From positions 124,001 through 188,000 of the forward strand of contig NZ_SCRH01000011.1 in assembly GCF_004298145.1 (NCBI RefSeq): a stretch of 64,000 nucleotides of DNA, read 5' to 3'. This document shows, one piece after another, positions 10,992-24,900 of the stretch. Source of the DNA: Mycobacterium sp. Its GTDB lineage: Bacteria; Actinomycetota; Actinomycetes; Mycobacteriales; Mycobacteriaceae. The number at the start of each line of letters is the position of its first letter. The stretch's first letter is position 1. The notes under the pieces are model-generated. The model saw nothing but the letters and a program-made list of their open reading frames with translations, ran no database searches and was not told where the DNA came from. The position numbers and the translations under genes were made by a program.

Positions 10992-13900
10992 TTCACCATC
11001 TCCCGCAGCGATTCAATCCAAAGTTCTTGCAGCGCAGTGATATCCGCGTCAGTGAGAATGTCGGGCAGTGCGCGCCACTGCGCGGCCAAAACCCGCTCTC
11101 CGCTATATGTCAGCACCATCGCCGCGACGGTGAGCTCGTGGCGCACCGCCAGCTCGGGCTCCGGGACCGGCGACACCCCGGCGAGCAGTTCGCGCTCGAG
11201 CGTCAGCCCGGTGCCGCCGTCGGTGTGGGCGGCGCCAAGGTAATTCAGCAAGAGTTGCGGGGGTGCAAATCGGGCTAGCGGTTCGGCGGTGTCGTCCCGC
11301 AGGTAGCGCAGCAACCCATAGTCGAGTCCATCACCCGGGATCGCCGCCAGCTTCTCCGCCACCCTGTGCGGGTCGGCCGAGTCCAGCCGCACCGGGTAGA
11401 TGGAGCTGAGCAGGCCCACCGTGTCGCCGGTGTCGATGGTGTGCGCACCCGGCCCGTCAACCAAACTGTCCGCGCGGCCGTGTGTTTCGAGCGCCAGCAG
11501 CGGAGGCGGCGTTGACTGGCCGCGTAGCCGGCGCCAGCTGGTCACCGTCGCCGCGGTGGCGGCGACCAACAGCGTGGGTAGCGGCAGACCCGAATTCAGC
11601 AGCCGGCGTGTGACGTCGGCGTCGGTGGCGACGTTGCGGACGATCAGGTCGCGGGCCCGATCGCGGCCGGGATCGAGCCGCCGGGCGCCGAGGTCCGGGT
11701 CGTCGCCGTCCAACTCCGACGCCCAGAATTGCACCGTGTCCAACCCGTGCGCACGCGCGGTGAGCGCGCCGGCCCAGCGCCGATAGCTGGTGTGTTCCCG
11801 GATGGGTGCCGGTGAGTGACCGGCGGCCGAGGCCGCCAAGGCGGCACCGAGTTCACCGAGGATCACCCGCCACGACGCCGGATCCAGCGCCACGACGTGC
11901 GCGGCCAGCAACAGAACGCTCTCGCCGGCCGCGGGTCGCAGCCACACCGCGGCCAGCAGCGTTCCGCGTTCGGGGTCCAAACGGTCAACGGCCCGGGCGA
12001 CGTGGGCCGGCACCGCCGCGCCCAGGTCGTCACCCACCTCGACCTCTTCGAGTTCGTTGAGGACGTCCGCGGCCGGTACCGGAACCAGGGTCATGGTGGA
12101 GCGATCCACCCGGGTGCGCAGCACTTCATGACCGTTGATGATGCTGGCCAGCGCGGCATCCAGCTGGTCACGTCGCAGCGTCTCGGGCAGCCGGATGGCT
12201 TCGGTCTGGGCGAGCCGGCGCGGGTCACCGTATTCGTAGAGCCAGCGGCCGTTGGGCAGCAACGGCATTGGCCCGGTTTCCTCGTCCACCTGCTGGGCGG
12301 CGGCCGCGGTTTCCGAGTCGATCGCTTCGGCCAGTTCGCGGATGTTGGCGCAGTCGAGGACAAGTCTGGCGCGCAGCGCCATTCCGCGCGCCCGGGCCGC
12401 CTGTACCACCGACAACGCCATGATGCTGTCCAGTCCCAGTTGCAGGAAGTCCGCGGTGACGTCGACGCGCGGGTGCCCGAGCAGCTCGGCGAGCAGTTCG
12501 GCCAGCGCGGATTCCGTGGCGGTCTCGGGTGTTGCCGCGCCATCGACGGATTCGGCGGCGTCGAAGGCGGCCAACACGGATTCGTCGAGCTTGCCGTTGG
12601 GGGTCAACGGGATTTCGTCGACCAGGACGATGCGCTGCGGCACCATGTAGCGCGGCAGCCGGGTGCCGAGCATGCCCCGCAGTTCGGTCACCGTCGGTTT
12701 GTCGCCCGCCCCGGTCGCCACGTACGCGGTCAGCCGCGGTACGCCGGTGTGCCGGTGCACCAGCACACCGGCGTGCCGGACGGCGGGATGCGATTCGAGG
12801 GCGGCCGCGATTTCCCCGGGCTCGACGCGGTGGCCACGGATCTTCACCTGGGCGTCGGCGCGACCGACGTATTGCAGTGTGCCGTCGGGCAACCGGCGCA
12901 CCAGGTCGCCGGTTCGATACATCCGCTCGGCGGCCACAAACGGGTCGGCGACAAAGCGCCCCGCGGTCTCTCCCGCGCGGCCCAGATAGCCGCGGGCCAG
13001 CTGGGCACCACCCAGATACAGTTCGCCCGTCGCGCCGCACGGCACCGGGCGCAGCCCGGAATCGAGCACATATCCGCGGGTGTGCCGGGTCGGCCGCCCG
13101 ATGCAGGGCTCGTCGTGCTCGGCGATGGTGGCGACGACTGCCTCGACCGTGGTCTCGGTCGGCCCATAGCAGTTATATGCGGTCATGGGTGTGGTGTTGC
13201 ACGCCTTGCGGATTCGAGCCCACGCCGCGCTTCCGACCGCCTCGCCTCCCAACGCCAACACTGTCAGCGGCGCGTCGGTCAGCAGGCCGAAAGCCTGCAG
13301 TTGGGCGAACATCGAAGGGGTGGTGTCGATCATGTCGATTCCGTGCGCGGCGATCACCGCGACCAGCGCCTCGGCGTCGGTCTGCGTCTGCTCGTCGACC
13401 ACGTGCACGCCATGGCCGCCGAGCAGGGCGACCAACGGCTGCCAGGCGGCGTCGAAGGCGAACGACCACGCGTGTGCGATGCGCAGCGGCCGGCCCAGCG
13501 TGGCGGCCGCGGGCCGCAGCACGCCGTCCAGGTGGTCGTCGGCGTAGGCGCCCACCGCGCCGTGAGTTCCGATGACGCCCTTGGGTTCTCCCGTGGTGCC
13601 CGAGGTGAACACGACATACGCGGCCTGCTCGAGCGGGGCGTCGACCGGATCGAAGTCACCGTGCGGCCGGCTGCTCTCGAGGAGCTGCGCGGTCAGTCCC
13701 TCGTCCAAGACGATCGAGGCGCCGGATTGGCGCAGAATCGAATTCACCCGTTCCGGGGGCATCCCCGGCTCCATGGGCACACACATGCCGCCGGCCTTGA
13801 GCACCGCAAGCATCGCGATGATGTACTGCGGGCCCCGGAAAAGCTTTATACCCACCGGTGTTTCGGGCTTGACGCCGTTCCGGGCGAGTTGGGCGGCCAG

Positions 13901-15421
13901 CCGGGTGGTCTCCTCATCCAGCTCGCGGTAGCTCAGCGCGCCACCCGCCCAGCTGATCGCCGGGCTGTCCGGCGCCCCCGCCGCGACGTCGGCGAACCGA
14001 GCGTGGATGCACCGCGCTGACTTCGGGGTCGTGCTGCCGGCGGCACGCAGCGGGGCCGCCTCGTCCTGGTAGAGGACGCTGACCTCGCGCAGCGGCCGCT
14101 CCCAGTCTCCCAGCAGTCGCTCGGCGGTGGTCAGCACCCGCTGCCCGAAGGCGGCGGCCGGAATGGCGCCCAGTGCACCATCGATCACTTCGATCAGCAC
14201 CACCAGTTCGCCGGCTTCCATGTGGGCGGCGATGGCGATCGGGAAATGCGACAGGGTTTGCAGGGCCGACGGCCGGAATGTCGCACCGCCGGCGGTCAAT
14301 TCGCCACCGGAGGACAGTCCGTTCATCGGGAAGTTCTCGTAGACCAGCAGGGTGTCGAACATCTCCCCGACCCCACCGAGGGTCCGCAATTGGGCATGCC
14401 CGACATAGCTGTGCTCACGTAGCAGCGCGGCATCGCGCTGCACGGCGCGACATTGCTCACCGACACTCGCGGCCGGGTCCAGCCGCACCCGCAGCGGTAC
14501 GGTGTTGATGAACAAGCCCACCATGGTCTCGACGCCGGTCAGTTCAGGCGGCCTGCCGGAGACCGTGACCCCGAAGACCACGTCATGGGTGTCGGTGAGC
14601 CGGGACAACACCAGCGCCCACGCCATTTGCATCAGGGTGTTGACGGTGATGCCGCGCGAACGGGTCTCGTCGACCAACCGCGCGGTGGCCTCGGCCGGCA
14701 GCCGCAGTTCGGTGGTGCGGGGCAGCGCAGTCCGCTGTCCCTCGGCCGCCTCCACCGAGCCCAGGGCGGCGGCCAGCAGGGTGGGACCCGGCAGACCCGC
14801 CAGGTGCCGGCGCCAGACCTGCTGGCTGGTCTCCGAATCGCGACCGGCCAGCCAGCCGATGTAATCGCGGTACGGCCGCGACGCGGCGGGCAGCGCCGAC
14901 AGGTCGCCGCCGGCCTGGTACAGGATCATCATCTCGTTGATGAACACCGGCATCGACCAGCCATCGATCACGATGTGATGGGCGGTGAGCACCAAACGCC
15001 ATTGCGCACCCGGCAATTCGATCAGCAGGAAGCGGATGGCCGGTCCGCGTTCCAGATCGAATGGTCGGCGGCGCTCGCCGGTTTCCAGCGTCGGCACGTC
15101 CTCTGGCGCCGCGGTGACGAGTCGCCACGGCAACTCGACGCGGGACGGTACGATCTGCACCGGCCGCGGGATACCCCGGCTGAAGAAGCTGGCCCGCAGG
15201 TTCGGGTGGCGCACCAACATCTTCTCCGCGCACTCGCGTAGCAGCGCGACATCGAGTTCACCCGAGATGTCGGCCGCCATGCCGATCACGTACGGGTCGT
15301 CCGCCGCTTCGCCGTCGGTGAATTCGGCGAGCGTGGTCAGCGAATACAAGCCCTCCTGCAGCGGGCTCAGCGCCATCACGTCCTCGATGTCGGGCGCGAC
15401 GTCGGTTCCGGCAGCCGTCAT
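10988..15421 (-). CDS. mbtF: Mycobactin NRPS MbtF
   Basis: 1477 residues with order C-A-PCP-E-like. The condensation domain has an intact HHIVIDG (148-154). The adenylation domain carries A3 ([10 protein letters not shown]), A5 (NCYGPTE), A7/A8 ([19 protein letters not shown]) and A10 (PNGKLD). The carrier site is LGLDSIM. The terminal ~400 residues look like an epimerase-type domain ([16 protein letters not shown]), but the HHxxxDG core reads HVVALDP (1175-1181), lacking the catalytic second His. MbtF adds the terminal lysine that becomes the cyclised hydroxamate. The start ATG at 15421 overlaps the mbtE stop by 4 bp; the frame extends nine codons upstream but lacks that coupling. Confidence 0.93.
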   Translation of the reverse strand: MTAAGTDVAPDIEDVMALSPLQEGLYSLTTLAEFTDGEAADDPYVIGMAADISGELDVALLRECAEKMLVRHPNLRASFFSRGIPRPVQIVPSRVELPWRLVTAAPEDVPTLETGERRRPFDLERGPAIRFLLIELPGAQWRLVLTAHHIVIDGWSMPVFINEMMILYQAGGDLSALPAASRPYRDYIGWLAGRDSETSQQVWRRHLAGLPGPTLLAAALGSVEAAEGQRTALPRTTELRLPAEATARLVDETRSRGITVNTLMQMAWALVLSRLTDTHDVVFGVTVSGRPPELTGVETMVGLFINTVPLRVRLDPAASVGEQCRAVQRDAALLREHSYVGHAQLRTLGGVGEMFDTLLVYENFPMNGLSSGGELTAGGATFRPSALQTLSHFPIAIAAHMEAGELVVLIEVIDGALGAIPAAAFGQRVLTTAERLLGDWERPLREVSVLYQDEAAPLRAAGSTTPKSARCIHARFADVAAGAPDSPAISWAGGALSYRELDEETTRLAAQLARNGVKPETPVGIKLFRGPQYIIAMLAVLKAGGMCVPMEPGMPPERVNSILRQSGASIVLDEGLTAQLLESSRPHGDFDPVDAPLEQAAYVVFTSGTTGEPKGVIGTHGAVGAYADDHLDGVLRPAAATLGRPLRIAHAWSFAFDAAWQPLVALLGGHGVHVVDEQTQTDAEALVAVIAAHGIDMIDTTPSMFAQLQAFGLLTDAPLTVLALGGEAVGSAAWARIRKACNTTPMTAYNCYGPTETTVEAVVATIAEHDEPCIGRPTRHTRGYVLDSGLRPVPCGATGELYLGGAQLARGYLGRAGETAGRFVADPFVAAERMYRTGDLVRRLPDGTLQYVGRADAQVKIRGHRVEPGEIAAALESHPAVRHAGVLVHRHTGVPRLTAYVATGAGDKPTVTELRGMLGTRLPRYMVPQRIVLVDEIPLTPNGKLDESVLAAFDAAESVDGAATPETATESALAELLAELLGHPRVDVTADFLQLGLDSIMALSVVQAARARGMALRARLVLDCANIRELAEAIDSETAAAAQQVDEETGPMPLLPNGRWLYEYGDPRRLAQTEAIRLPETLRRDQLDAALASIINGHEVLRTRVDRSTMTLVPVPAADVLNELEEVEVGDDLGAAVPAHVARAVDRLDPERGTLLAAVWLRPAAGESVLLLAAHVVALDPASWRVILGELGAALAASAAGHSPAPIREHTSYRRWAGALTARAHGLDTVQFWASELDGDDPDLGARRLDPGRDRARDLIVRNVATDADVTRRLLNSGLPLPTLLVAATAATVTSWRRLRGQSTPPPLLALETHGRADSLVDGPGAHTIDTGDTVGLLSSIYPVRLDSADPHRVAEKLAAIPGDGLDYGLLRYLRDDTAEPLARFAPPQLLLNYLGAAHTDGGTGLTLERELLAGVSPVPEPELAVRHELTVAAMVLTYSGERVLAAQWRALPDILTDADITALQELWIESLREMVK

Positions 15422-18400
15422 GTCATGCCTTCGCGCGACGACGACCAAAGTTGCGTCACGGCGGCCAGATCCGAGGACGAGAGACCGGAGGCGCTCATCG
15501 GCTCGAAACGGACATCGGTCGTTTGGTCCTGCCGCTCGGCGTCAGCCCCTGCGTCTCCCAGGGCATCCAACGCGGCGGCCAGCTGCTGCACCGTCGGATT
15601 CTCGAAGATCATGCGCGGACTCACCACCAGGCCAACCGCCCGCGCACGCGAGGCCAGCTGCACCGACAGGATGCTGTCGCCGCCGAGCGCGAAGAAGTCG
15701 TCGAAGCGCCCCACTTCGGGAGTCGACAGCAGTTCGGCGAACACCTTGGCCAGCGCCCGTTCGGTGTCCGTGCGCGCCGGCTCGGTCAGGCCGCCGGTGC
15801 TGACCGACGGTGGCGGCAGCCCGGGCCGGTTCAGCTTGCCCGATTCGGTCTTGGGGAGAACGTCGAGAACGGTCAGCGACGACGGCATCATGTAGCCCGG
15901 CAGCGTCATCGCGATCGCGGCGCGCACCTCCCCCGCGAACACCGCCCTCTCGAGATCATCGACGATCGGCCGTTGTGGCACAACATATCCCGCCAGCGAC
16001 GTACCGCCGTGCACGTTCCAGGTGCGGGCCGCTGAGGCGGCGACACCGCCGGCCGCCGCCAGGGCCGCCTCGACCTCCGCCAACTCGACCCGGAAACCAC
16101 GGACCTGCACCTGGTGATCGGAGCGTCCGACGAATTCCAGTTGGCCGTCCTCGGTCCACCGGGCCAAATCGCCGCTGCGGTACAAGCGCGAACCCGGCTC
16201 CACTCCGTAAGGATTGGCGACGAACCGTGTGGCGGTCAGACCGGGACGTTTCCAATACCCGCGGGCCAGCTGGTCACCGGCGTAGTACAGCTCGCCCACC
16301 ACCCCGACCGGCACGGCGCGCAGCCCGTCGTCGAGAAGGTAGGCTTGTGCGCCCGGGACCGGCTCTCCGACAAGCGGATTCGGCAAGCCCAACCGCCCGC
16401 GAGACACCGCACCCGAGGTCTCGGTGGAACCGATGTTGTTCAACAGCTCGGTGCCAGAGTCATCGGTGCACACCGATACCAGCCGCTGCAGCAACGACGT
16501 GCTGACCGGCTCGCCACCGCACACCAACCGCGACAGCGAGCGCACCGCATCGGGTCGGCTGCCCACCAACGCCGAGACCAGGCTCGGCACCGCGGTCACC
16601 TGGGCAACCGAATACCGGGTCATCAACTCCCCGAGTGCCTCGGGGTCGCGGTGCTCGACGTCATCGGCCAAGATCATGGTCGCGCCGGCGGCCAGGCCGG
16701 CCAGCATCTCCATGCCGCCTTCGAGGAAGGTGATCGAGGCCTGCGCCAACCGAATGTCATCGGTCCTGGGCGGATAGTTTCGCAGCTGCCAATCCAACCG
16801 GGCCGCCATCGAACGATGGGTTCCCACGGCACCTTTCGGCGTGCCGGTGGATCCGGAGGTGAATACCAGGTACATCGGGTCATCGGGGTGTGGCAGCCGC
16901 AGATCCCGGGATTGCGGATCCACGTCATCGCTGTCCACCAGGGCGCCCACCCGGGGGTCGTCGAGCGAGATCAACTCGACCCCCGGCACGTGCGGCATGG
17001 TGTCCACCGCTTCGGCCGTCGCCACCACCACCGGCGGGCGGACGTCCTCGAGCATGAATTGCTTTCGCGCCGACGGATAGCCGGGATCGATGGGGAAGTA
17101 GCCGGCGCCGGCCTTCATGATGGCCACCAGCGCCACCACCAGCTCGATGCTCCTACGGGTCGACAGCCCGACCAACGCCCCCGGGCCTACCCCGTTCCTG
17201 GCGAGCAGCGCGGCCAGGTTATCCGAACAGCGGTGCAGCGCAGGGTAATCGATCTGCTGGTCGCCACAGCGCACCGCGATCCGGTCCGCTCCCCACGTCC
17301 GACTGGGTTCCAGCAATTCCGGTATGGTCCGTGGCCGGTCGTGCGGCGGCCGCGCACCGCGGCTCCAGTCCCGCAGAATGCGGCGCTGTTCTCCCGCATC
17401 GATCAGCGCAACGTCCCGCAGAGTCTGATCGAGGTCATCGGCGAACGCGGTGACCGCCCGGATCAGCCATCCGGCCAACCGCTCGATGGTGGTTCTGGCG
17501 TAGAGCTCGGTCCGGAAGATGACATTGCAGTTGTAGCCGATGTCGTCGGCGCCGTCGGTGCCGAAGAAGTTGACGCTGAGATCGGCGTGCGCCATGTCGA
17601 AGACGGGATCCAGTGACGTGCACACGGTGTCCCGCCCGGCGCCGCCCGCGGGCGCGGTCTCGATGACCCGCGTGGCGGACAGGTGATCCCGTACGTGCAC
17701 GACGACCTGGAACAGCGGGTTGCGTGACAGCGACCGCACCGGGCTGACACTGTCGACCACCCGGTCGAACGGCAGGTCTTGGTGAGCGTAGGCGGCCAGC
17801 GCCGTCTCCCGGGCCCGCTTCAGCAGTTCCCGCAACGTCGGGTTGCCGTCCATGTCGTTGCGCAGCACCAGGATGTTGACGAAAAAGCCGATCAGTTGGT
17901 CCAATTCGGCTTCGGTGCGCCCGGCGACCGGGGTGCCCAACGGAATATCCACGCCGCCACCGGCCTTGTGCAGCACCACGGCGACAGCCGTTTGCAGCAG
18001 CATGAATTCGGTGATGCCCAACTCGCGGCACAGCCCGCCGAGCTTGGCGCGGGTGGCCGAGTCGATGTGGAAGTCGACGGATTCGCCCTCCCCGCTGGGC
18101 ACCGGCTGGCGCGGGAAGTCCGGGCGCAGCCCGGTGTCCTCCGGCAGCCCGGTCAGCCGCCGGGTCCAGTACTCGCGCTGCTCGCCTGCAATGGCGGACT
18201 CCTGGCCGCCGGCGTCACCCAAGAACGTGCGCTGCCACGCCGCGTAGTCGGCGTACTGGACGCGCAGCGGCGCCCAGGACGGCGCTTCCCCACCGCGCCG
18301 CGCCCGGTAGGCCGTCATCACGTCGGAGAACAGCACGCCCGCCGACCAATGGTCTGAGGCGATGTGGTGCACGACCAGCGACAGCACGTGCTCGGCCGCG

Positions 18401-21400
18401 TTTTCGGTGCGCAGCACCGCGACCCGGATCGGCAGTTCCGAGTCCAGTTCGAAGCAGTGGCGCCGCTCGACGTCGAGCTGCTGCTGCAGCCACGCCTCGC
18501 CGCCGCCGTCGGCGCGGCGCACCGGAATCTCGACGCCGGCCGGCCCCACGACCTGATAGGGCACGCCGTCCAACTCGACGTAGCTGGTGCGCAGGATTTC
18601 GTGGCGGGCGGCGACATCGCCGACGGCGGCGATCAGCGCATCGATGTCCCACGGTCCGGTCAGCTTCGCGGCGAAGGGGATGTTGTTGACCGGGCTGGGC
18701 CCGTCCAGGCGATAGGCGAACCAGCTGCGCAGCTGCGACGCCGACAGCGGCATGGGCTCGTCGTGTGTGGTCGCGATCAGCCTGGGGCGCGACTGCGTCA
18801 GTTGGCCCGAACTCAGCTGGTCGACCCGCTCCGCCAACAGGCCCACAGTGGCCAGCTCGAACACGTCGCGGATGCCCAGTTCCACGCCGCACTCGGAGCG
18901 GATCGCGGTGACCAGCTTGGTGGCGACCAGCGAGTGGCCACCCAAAGCGAAGAACGAGTCATCGACACCCACCCGCTCGTGGCCGAGCAGCCCGGAAAAC
19001 AGTTGGGCGATCCGGATTTCGGTGGGAGTCGCCGGGTCGCGATACTCGGTGCCGGCCGCGAGCTGTGGCTGCGGCAGCGCGGCGCGGTCGATCTTTTGAT
19101 GTGCGGTGATCGGGATCTCGTCGAGCACTACGTAGGCGGCCGGAGTCATGTAGTCCGGCAGCGCGGCGGCCACCCGAGAGCGGATACGTTCGACGTCAAC
19201 CGTTTCCGTGTCGGCGCCCTCGGCCGGCGTCACGTATCCGACCAGGCTCTTACCCAACTGGGGCAGGTCCATGGCCAGCACGACGGCTTGTCCGACGCTG
19301 GGATCGACCGAGATGGCGGCGGCGATTTCGCCCAGCTCGATGCGGAAACCGCGGATCTTCACCTGCTCGTCGGCGCGGCCGACGAACTCGATGTCCCCGT
19401 TGGCGTTGCGCCGGGCCAGGTCGCCCGAGCGGTACATGCGCCCGCCCGGGGTGAACGGGTCGGCGACAAAGCGCTCGGCCGTCAGCTGCGCCCTGCGGTG
19501 ATATCCGTGCGCGACGTGCGTTCCGGCGATGTAGATTTCACCGATCACCCCGACGGGAACCGGCCGCAGGGCATTGTCGAGCAGATATACCTGCGTATTG
19601 ATCTTGGGCCGGCCGATCGGCACCACCCGCGTACCCTGGGCGCCCTCCACCGGGTAGCTGGTGCAGTTCACGACGGTCTCGGTCGGTCCGTAGAAGTTGT
19701 GCAGCGACGCATCGAAGGTGGCGTGGAACTTGTCGGCGATCTCGCCGGGCAGCGCCTCCCCGCCGATGGGCACGCGCCGCAGCGTGCGCCACTGGCTGAC
19801 GCCGGGCAACGACAGGAAGAGCCCCAGCAGCGACGGCACGAAGTGCATCGACGTAATGCCCTCACGGGCCAGCAGATCGGTGAGGTAGCCGATGTCGCGC
19901 AGCCCGTCGGGCCGCGGAATCACCAGTCGGGCCCCCATGATCAACGTCCCGAAGATCTCGCCCATCGACACGTCGAAGCTGGGCGACGCCACCTGAAGCA
20001 GCCGGTCGGTTTCGTCGATCCGGTACTCGTCGCCGAACCAGACGAAGTACTCGGCGATGGGCGCGTGCGGCACCGGAACGCCCTTGGGCAGTCCCGTCGA
20101 ACCCGAGGTGTAAATCAGGTACGCGGTGTTCTGCGGGTCAAGCGGTCGGATCAACGCGGTGGGCGCGGCGGCCGGATACTCCCCTACACCGGAAACCGGT
20201 TCGCGCAGCACGAGTTTGGCGTCCGCGTCCCCCAGAATGAAGCTCAGCCGGTCCTCCGGGTAGGTGGGATCCACCGGCAGGTACACCCCACCCGCCTTGA
20301 GCACGCCGAGCGCGGTGATGACCAGTTCGGGCGACTTGTCCAGCAGCACCGCGACGCGATCCTCGGTGCCGATTCCTTGCTCAATGAGCCAGTGCGCCAA
20401 CCGGTTCGACTCTTCATCGATTTCACGGTAGCTGTAGGCGCGTCCTTCGTAGACGACCGCGACGGCATCGGGTGTCAGCGCCGCTCGCCGGCTGACCAGC
20501 GCCGGCAGTGTGCTGGCCGGGGTGACGAATTCTTCGCCGGTCGAGACTGCGCGCAGCCATTCGGCGTCTTCGTCGTTCATCAGTGCGCACGCCGACAGCG
20601 TCGCGTCGGGCGCGGACAACAGGTTGTCCAGCAGGGCGGCGTAGTGCCGCAGCAATTGCTCCACCAGCTGCTGATCCAGCACCTCAACCAGATACTCGGC
20701 CTCGATCACGCCGCCGCCCGGCCCATCCGGCGTACGGTTGCGCTCGACCGTCAGACTCAGCGGCAGCTGGTTGAAATGACCACGCAATTCGGCGCGCTCG
20801 CAGCGCACGCCCGGCGGGCAAAAGCCGGCGCCGTCGGGCTCTCGCTGTCCGAAGCTGACCCGGGTCATCCGGTCGGCGCCGTGCCGGCGGTCGGGATTTG
20901 ACTCGCGCACCAGCCAGTCCAGGTCGGCACGCGAATGAGCGAAAGCGCCCACCGCGCCGTCACGGGTCTGGGCCAGCAGCTCGCGGAACGTCTGCTGCGG
21001 CCGCGGGCGCAGCCGAATCACGACGGTGTTGCCGTAGTACCCGATGACATCCTCGGTTCCCACACCGCGGTTCAGCACCGGGGCCGCGAACAGGAAGTCG
21101 GTCGACTGGGTGTAGCGGTGCACCAATGCGGCGAACGCGGCCATCAACACCATGTATGGAGTGGCGCCCGTCTCGCGGGCCAGCGCGGCCGCCCGGTCGA
21201 CGGTGTCCGCCGACAACGGCGCGGTTGCGCGCTGCGCACGCCAGGTACTGGGCACCACCGAACCGTTGGGCCCGGGAAGTTCCAGTGGCTCCGGCAGATC
21301 GGCCATCAACGGCCGCCAGTAATCCAGATCCGCCTGACGGGTCGCGGTCGGGTCGTGGGAAAGATCCGGCAGCGTCGGCCCGGCGGCGAAGTCGTCCGGC

Positions 21401-21993
21401 TCGGTGTACGCACGGGTCAGATCGGCGAAAAACGGTGCCCACGAGCCGTCGTCCCAGGCGATGTGATGCGCGGCGATCAGCAGTATCAGGTCATCGGCGG
21501 CCAAGCGCGCCACCGTGACGCGCAGTGGTGAATCGTTGCTCAGGTCGAATGGCCGGCGAAAGTCGCGCTGCACCAGCACATCCAGCCGCAAGCGGCGGGC
21601 CTGATCGGTCAAGTCGGACAGGTCGTGTTCGGCCCACTCGGGCCGCAGGTCGTCGCGGATGACCGGGCGCGGGTCGCCGTCGCCGCCGGTGGCATAGGTC
21701 GTATGAAGTACGGGGTGTCGCGCGGCCACGGCATCGACCGCGCGATGCAACCGCGCGGCATCGACGGCGCCGGTGAGGCGATAGGAGACGCAGATGTTGA
21801 GCAACGCGCTGTCGGGATCGACTGACTGCACGAACCACATTCGGTGTTGGCCGACAGACATGCGGGGCTCGTCGTAGGTGGCCACGGCCCCCGCGGCCGC
21901 CGGCCGTGCCAGGCCGCGTTCGGCGAGCTTGCGGCGCAGTAGTTCCAGGCGCTCATCGTCGAGATGGGTGCCGGCGCCGGTGGTGTCTGTCAC
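15418..21993 (-). CDS. mbtE: Two-module mycobactin NRPS MbtE
   Basis: 2191 residues with order C-A-PCP-C-A-PCP. Module 1: C domain HHIAWDD (176-182); A domain with [18 protein letters not shown] (Asp674 is the residue that holds the amino group) and NFYGPTE; carrier LGGHSL. Module 2: C domain [10 protein letters not shown] domain with [11 protein letters not shown], but the pocket reads TFLEGG with Leu1757 where Asp is expected, and A5 reads NNIGSTE; carrier LGGDSI. Module 1 should load the first lysine. The second A domain is probably inactive or not specific for an alpha-amino acid. I recall M. tuberculosis MbtE as ~1680 residues, about one A domain shorter. GTG start, 1 bp after the mbtD stop. 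Confidence 0.92.
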   Translation of the reverse strand: MTDTTGAGTHLDDERLELLRRKLAERGLARPAAAGAVATYDEPRMSVGQHRMWFVQSVDPDSALLNICVSYRLTGAVDAARLHRAVDAVAARHPVLHTTYATGGDGDPRPVIRDDLRPEWAEHDLSDLTDQARRLRLDVLVQRDFRRPFDLSNDSPLRVTVARLAADDLILLIAAHHIAWDDGSWAPFFADLTRAYTEPDDFAAGPTLPDLSHDPTATRQADLDYWRPLMADLPEPLELPGPNGSVVPSTWRAQRATAPLSADTVDRAAALARETGATPYMVLMAAFAALVHRYTQSTDFLFAAPVLNRGVGTEDVIGYYGNTVVIRLRPRPQQTFRELLAQTRDGAVGAFAHSRADLDWLVRESNPDRRHGADRMTRVSFGQREPDGAGFCPPGVRCERAELRGHFNQLPLSLTVERNRTPDGPGGGVIEAEYLVEVLDQQLVEQLLRHYAALLDNLLSAPDATLSACALMNDEDAEWLRAVSTGEEFVTPASTLPALVSRRAALTPDAVAVVYEGRAYSYREIDEESNRLAHWLIEQGIGTEDRVAVLLDKSPELVITALGVLKAGGVYLPVDPTYPEDRLSFILGDADAKLVLREPVSGVGEYPAAAPTALIRPLDPQNTAYLIYTSGSTGLPKGVPVPHAPIAEYFVWFGDEYRIDETDRLLQVASPSFDVSMGEIFGTLIMGARLVIPRPDGLRDIGYLTDLLAREGITSMHFVPSLLGLFLSLPGVSQWRTLRRVPIGGEALPGEIADKFHATFDASLHNFYGPTETVVNCTSYPVEGAQGTRVVPIGRPKINTQVYLLDNALRPVPVGVIGEIYIAGTHVAHGYHRRAQLTAERFVADPFTPGGRMYRSGDLARRNANGDIEFVGRADEQVKIRGFRIELGEIAAAISVDPSVGQAVVLAMDLPQLGKSLVGYVTPAEGADTETVDVERIRSRVAAALPDYMTPAAYVVLDEIPITAHQKIDRAALPQPQLAAGTEYRDPATPTEIRIAQLFSGLLGHERVGVDDSFFALGGHSLVATKLVTAIRSECGVELGIRDVFELATVGLLAERVDQLSSGQLTQSRPRLIATTHDEPMPLSASQLRSWFAYRLDGPSPVNNIPFAAKLTGPWDIDALIAAVGDVAARHEILRTSYVELDGVPYQVVGPAGVEIPVRRADGGGEAWLQQQLDVERRHCFELDSELPIRVAVLRTENAAEHVLSLVVHHIASDHWSAGVLFSDVMTAYRARRGGEAPSWAPLRVQYADYAAWQRTFLGDAGGQESAIAGEQREYWTRRLTGLPEDTGLRPDFPRQPVPSGEGESVDFHIDSATRAKLGGLCRELGITEFMLLQTAVAVVLHKAGGGVDIPLGTPVAGRTEAELDQLIGFFVNILVLRNDMDGNPTLRELLKRARETALAAYAHQDLPFDRVVDSVSPVRSLSRNPLFQVVVHVRDHLSATRVIETAPAGGAGRDTVCTSLDPVFDMAHADLSVNFFGTDGADDIGYNCNVIFRTELYARTTIERLAGWLIRAVTAFADDLDQTLRDVALIDAGEQRRILRDWSRGARPPHDRPRTIPELLEPSRTWGADRIAVRCGDQQIDYPALHRCSDNLAALLARNGVGPGALVGLSTRRSIELVVALVAIMKAGAGYFPIDPGYPSARKQFMLEDVRPPVVVATAEAVDTMPHVPGVELISLDDPRVGALVDSDDVDPQSRDLRLPHPDDPMYLVFTSGSTGTPKGAVGTHRSMAARLDWQLRNYPPRTDDIRLAQASITFLEGGMEMLAGLAAGATMILADDVEHRDPEALGELMTRYSVAQVTAVPSLVSALVGSRPDAVRSLSRLVCGGEPVSTSLLQRLVSVCTDDSGTELLNNIGSTETSGAVSRGRLGLPNPLVGEPVPGAQAYLLDDGLRAVPVGVVGELYYAGDQLARGYWKRPGLTATRFVANPYGVEPGSRLYRSGDLARWTEDGQLEFVGRSDHQVQVRGFRVELAEVEAALAAAGGVAASAARTWNVHGGTSLAGYVVPQRPIVDDLERAVFAGEVRAAIAMTLPGYMMPSSLTVLDVLPKTESGKLNRPGLPPPSVSTGGLTEPARTDTERALAKVFAELLSTPEVGRFDDFFALGGDSILSVQLASRARAVGLVVSPRMIFENPTVQQLAAALDALGDAGADAERQDQTTDVRFEPMSASGLSSSDLAAVTQLWSSSREGMT

Positions 21994-21994
21994 G

Positions 21995-24900
21995 CTAGGA
22001 GTCCAACCTTTCGAGCATTGCGAGCGGTGAGTGGTGGGTACCGTTGGCGGCGCCGGTGCGTTTGAATGACGGCGGCGCCGCGGGATCGCCTGCCGGGTCG
22101 GCGCGCAGCGCGTCGATCAGCTCGTCCACGGTGATGCCGCCGAGCATGCGGGCCACCGGAACGGAATTCCCCACCGTGCGGCGCAGCCGCTTACGTAAAT
22201 CGAGGGCGAGCAACGAATCCACGCCGAGGTCGATGAGCGATGTTCCCGGGTCGATCGACAGCGAATCACCCAGGTGCAGCGTCGCGGCCAATTCGGCGCG
22301 CACCACCTCGGCGAGCGGCTTCGCAATCGAGACGTTCTCCGCTGCGCCGCCGTCACCGGTGTGCGAAGCGATGAACGGCATTGGCATTCCCTGACTTTCG
22401 AAGAACACCCGCAGCCGGTCGAAGTCGGCGTCGAAAATCAGCGGATCGCCGTCGTATCGGTGCAGACTGGCTTCGATCGCCGCCTCCGGCTCCATCGCCA
22501 CCAGACCCGAGCGTTCGGTGCGGGTGATCTCGTCGCCGACCACCACCCCGGCGCCTTGCCACAGTCCCCAGCGGATCGCCACGCAGTCGCGGCCGTTGGC
22601 CCGTAACTGGGCGGCCAACACATCGAGCATCCGGTTGGACGCCGCGTAGGCCGCGTGGCTGTAGCCACCCCAGGTCCCGAACACCGACGAGCAGGCGAGG
22701 ATTCGGCAGTCCGGCCGCAGCGGCCAGAGGTCGGCCATCAACGCCAATCCGCGGACCTTGGCGGCGCACACCGCCGCCACGTCGGCGCCGGTGAGCTCCG
22801 AGCGCGAGCGCGCCTGTGCGATGCCCGCGGTGTGGATCAGCAACGACGCCCCCGAACCCGCGTACGTCGCGGCCGCGGCGGCCAGTGCGGCGGGGTCGGT
22901 GATATCGCATTGCGGGGCACGCACTTCGGCGTCGTGTTTGTCGGCGAGCTGACGCAATGCGGCGGGGTCGACGCCGTGACGGCTCAGCAGGGTGACGGTC
23001 CGCGCCCCGCGTTGCAGGCAGTACCGCGCATACTGCAGGCCGATGGCTCCGCTGCCGCCGGTGATCACCACGTCGTCCAGGGCGGCGGCGTCGAGTGGCC
23101 GGCTCGCCGCCGATTCGCGGCACTCGCGGAATGTTCGGACCTGGCATCGGACCTGGCTCAGCGGTGACTCGCCGCCCCGCAACGCGACCTCGGCCGCCTC
23201 GCCCGACAACACGTCGACGACGGCCCGCGCGGTCGCGGCGTCCACGTCTCGGTGCGCGAGGTCGAGATGCCCGAACGCCTGATCCGGGAATTCGAACCCG
23301 ACGCTGCGATGCATCGCGGCCAGGGCCGCCTGCGCCGGTGAGACGTCGGAGTCATCCCGATCGATCTGTTCGGCGCCCGCGGTGAGCAGCCAGACGGCCC
23401 GGCATCGCGGGCCGATGAGCGCGGGGTAGTCGGGTAGGCCGGCATCGGGTAGGCCGGCGATCTGCTCGATTGCGGCCGTGGCGTCGAGCCGGTCGAGACC
23501 GGGTGCCACGATTGCGAGGATCTCCGCGTCGTTCGGTGCCACCACACGGCAGCCGCCTTGCGCCGCAACGGCATCGGCCAGCCGACGGGCCAGCGCGTCC
23601 GCACCGAAGAACCCGATGTCGGGGTTTGTTGTGCTCGGCGTGATCGGCGATGTCGTCTGCTGCCAGTCCTCGACGGCCACCGTAAGCGCCGGCACCGACG
23701 TCGGTTCGGTCACGCGTTCCGGCGCCGCCCAGAGGTGCACCGCGCGCATCGGCGTGTTCGGGAACCCCCTCAGCGGAGCCTGGTCACCCGCCGGGACCGC
23801 GTCGGTCCACCTGCAGCCGGGGTCGGCGGTCGCGACGGCGGCGATGCTCGCCGACAGCGATTCGGTGATGGGCCGGTCGCGGTGCCCCGAGCCGACGATG
23901 ACGGTCGACTCGTCGTCGACGATGTCGCCCAGCGGATAGAGCAGCGACGGGTGCGCCGAGAGCTCCACGAATGTGTCAGCCCCGCGGCTGCGGGCATATT
24001 GCACCGCAAGATCGAATCGCACGGTGCCGCAAAGGTTCTCATACCAATATCCGGAGAAATCGGTCGCTTCGCCCAACTCGGCGCCGAGGGTGGAGCCGAT
24101 GAACCTCACCGGCCCGTCCCGGAACGCCGACCGCGGTGTCAGCTCGCCCAGGCTGGCACGCAACGGACGTAGCGCACTGGTGTGGCCGGGATAGTCGACG
24201 GACAGTTGATGGGTGAAGATGTCGCGCTGTTGCGCGAGCCGCACCGCGGCGGCCACCGCGTCGTGATCGCCGGCGACCACGGTCGACGACGGCCCGTTGA
24301 CCGCCGAAACTTCCACCCAGCCGGGCGCCTCGGCCAGCAGCGACTCGGCAATGTCGAGGCCGGTGCCGAGCACCGCCATCGCGTAGCGGCCCGTCAACTG
24401 GTCGACAACGGTGGCGCGGGCGACCACCAGAGCGACGGCGTCTCGCAGCGAGATCGCTTCGGCCACATATGCCGCCGCCACCTCGCCGAGGCTGTGGCCG
24501 ATGGCGATATCGGGCAGCACCCCGCAGAATCGCCATGCCTCGGCCAGGCTGACCGCGTGGGTGAACTGCGCTCCTTGGATCTCGGGGCGTGACCAGCTGC
24601 GCTCTTCTTCGCCCACCAGATACGGGAGCGGAGAGGCGAATCCGGCGGCGAAGAACGCTTGCGCGCACCGGTCGGCCGCCGCACGGTAGGCGGGCAACTG
24701 TCGGTAGGCGTCGGCGCCCATCGCCTGCCATTGGTTGCCCTGGCCCGGGAACACGAACGCAATGCGCGACGGCGTCGTCTTCGCGGATTGTGTGACCAGC
24801 TCGTGCTCGTGGCCGCGAGCGATCGCCGACAGACCGGCGACAAGCTCGGCGCTGTCGGCTGCTCGCAGCACCGCGCGGTGCCGGCGCGTGCGCCGCACCC

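Noticed and set aside
11816..14020. 734-residue plus-strand frame inside mbtF
   Set aside because: Antisense shadow of an NRPS with complete domain motifs; its composition is His/Gly/Arg-rich and unordered.
18364..20901. 845-residue plus-strand frame inside mbtE
   Set aside because: Same antisense shadow effect; no family features.
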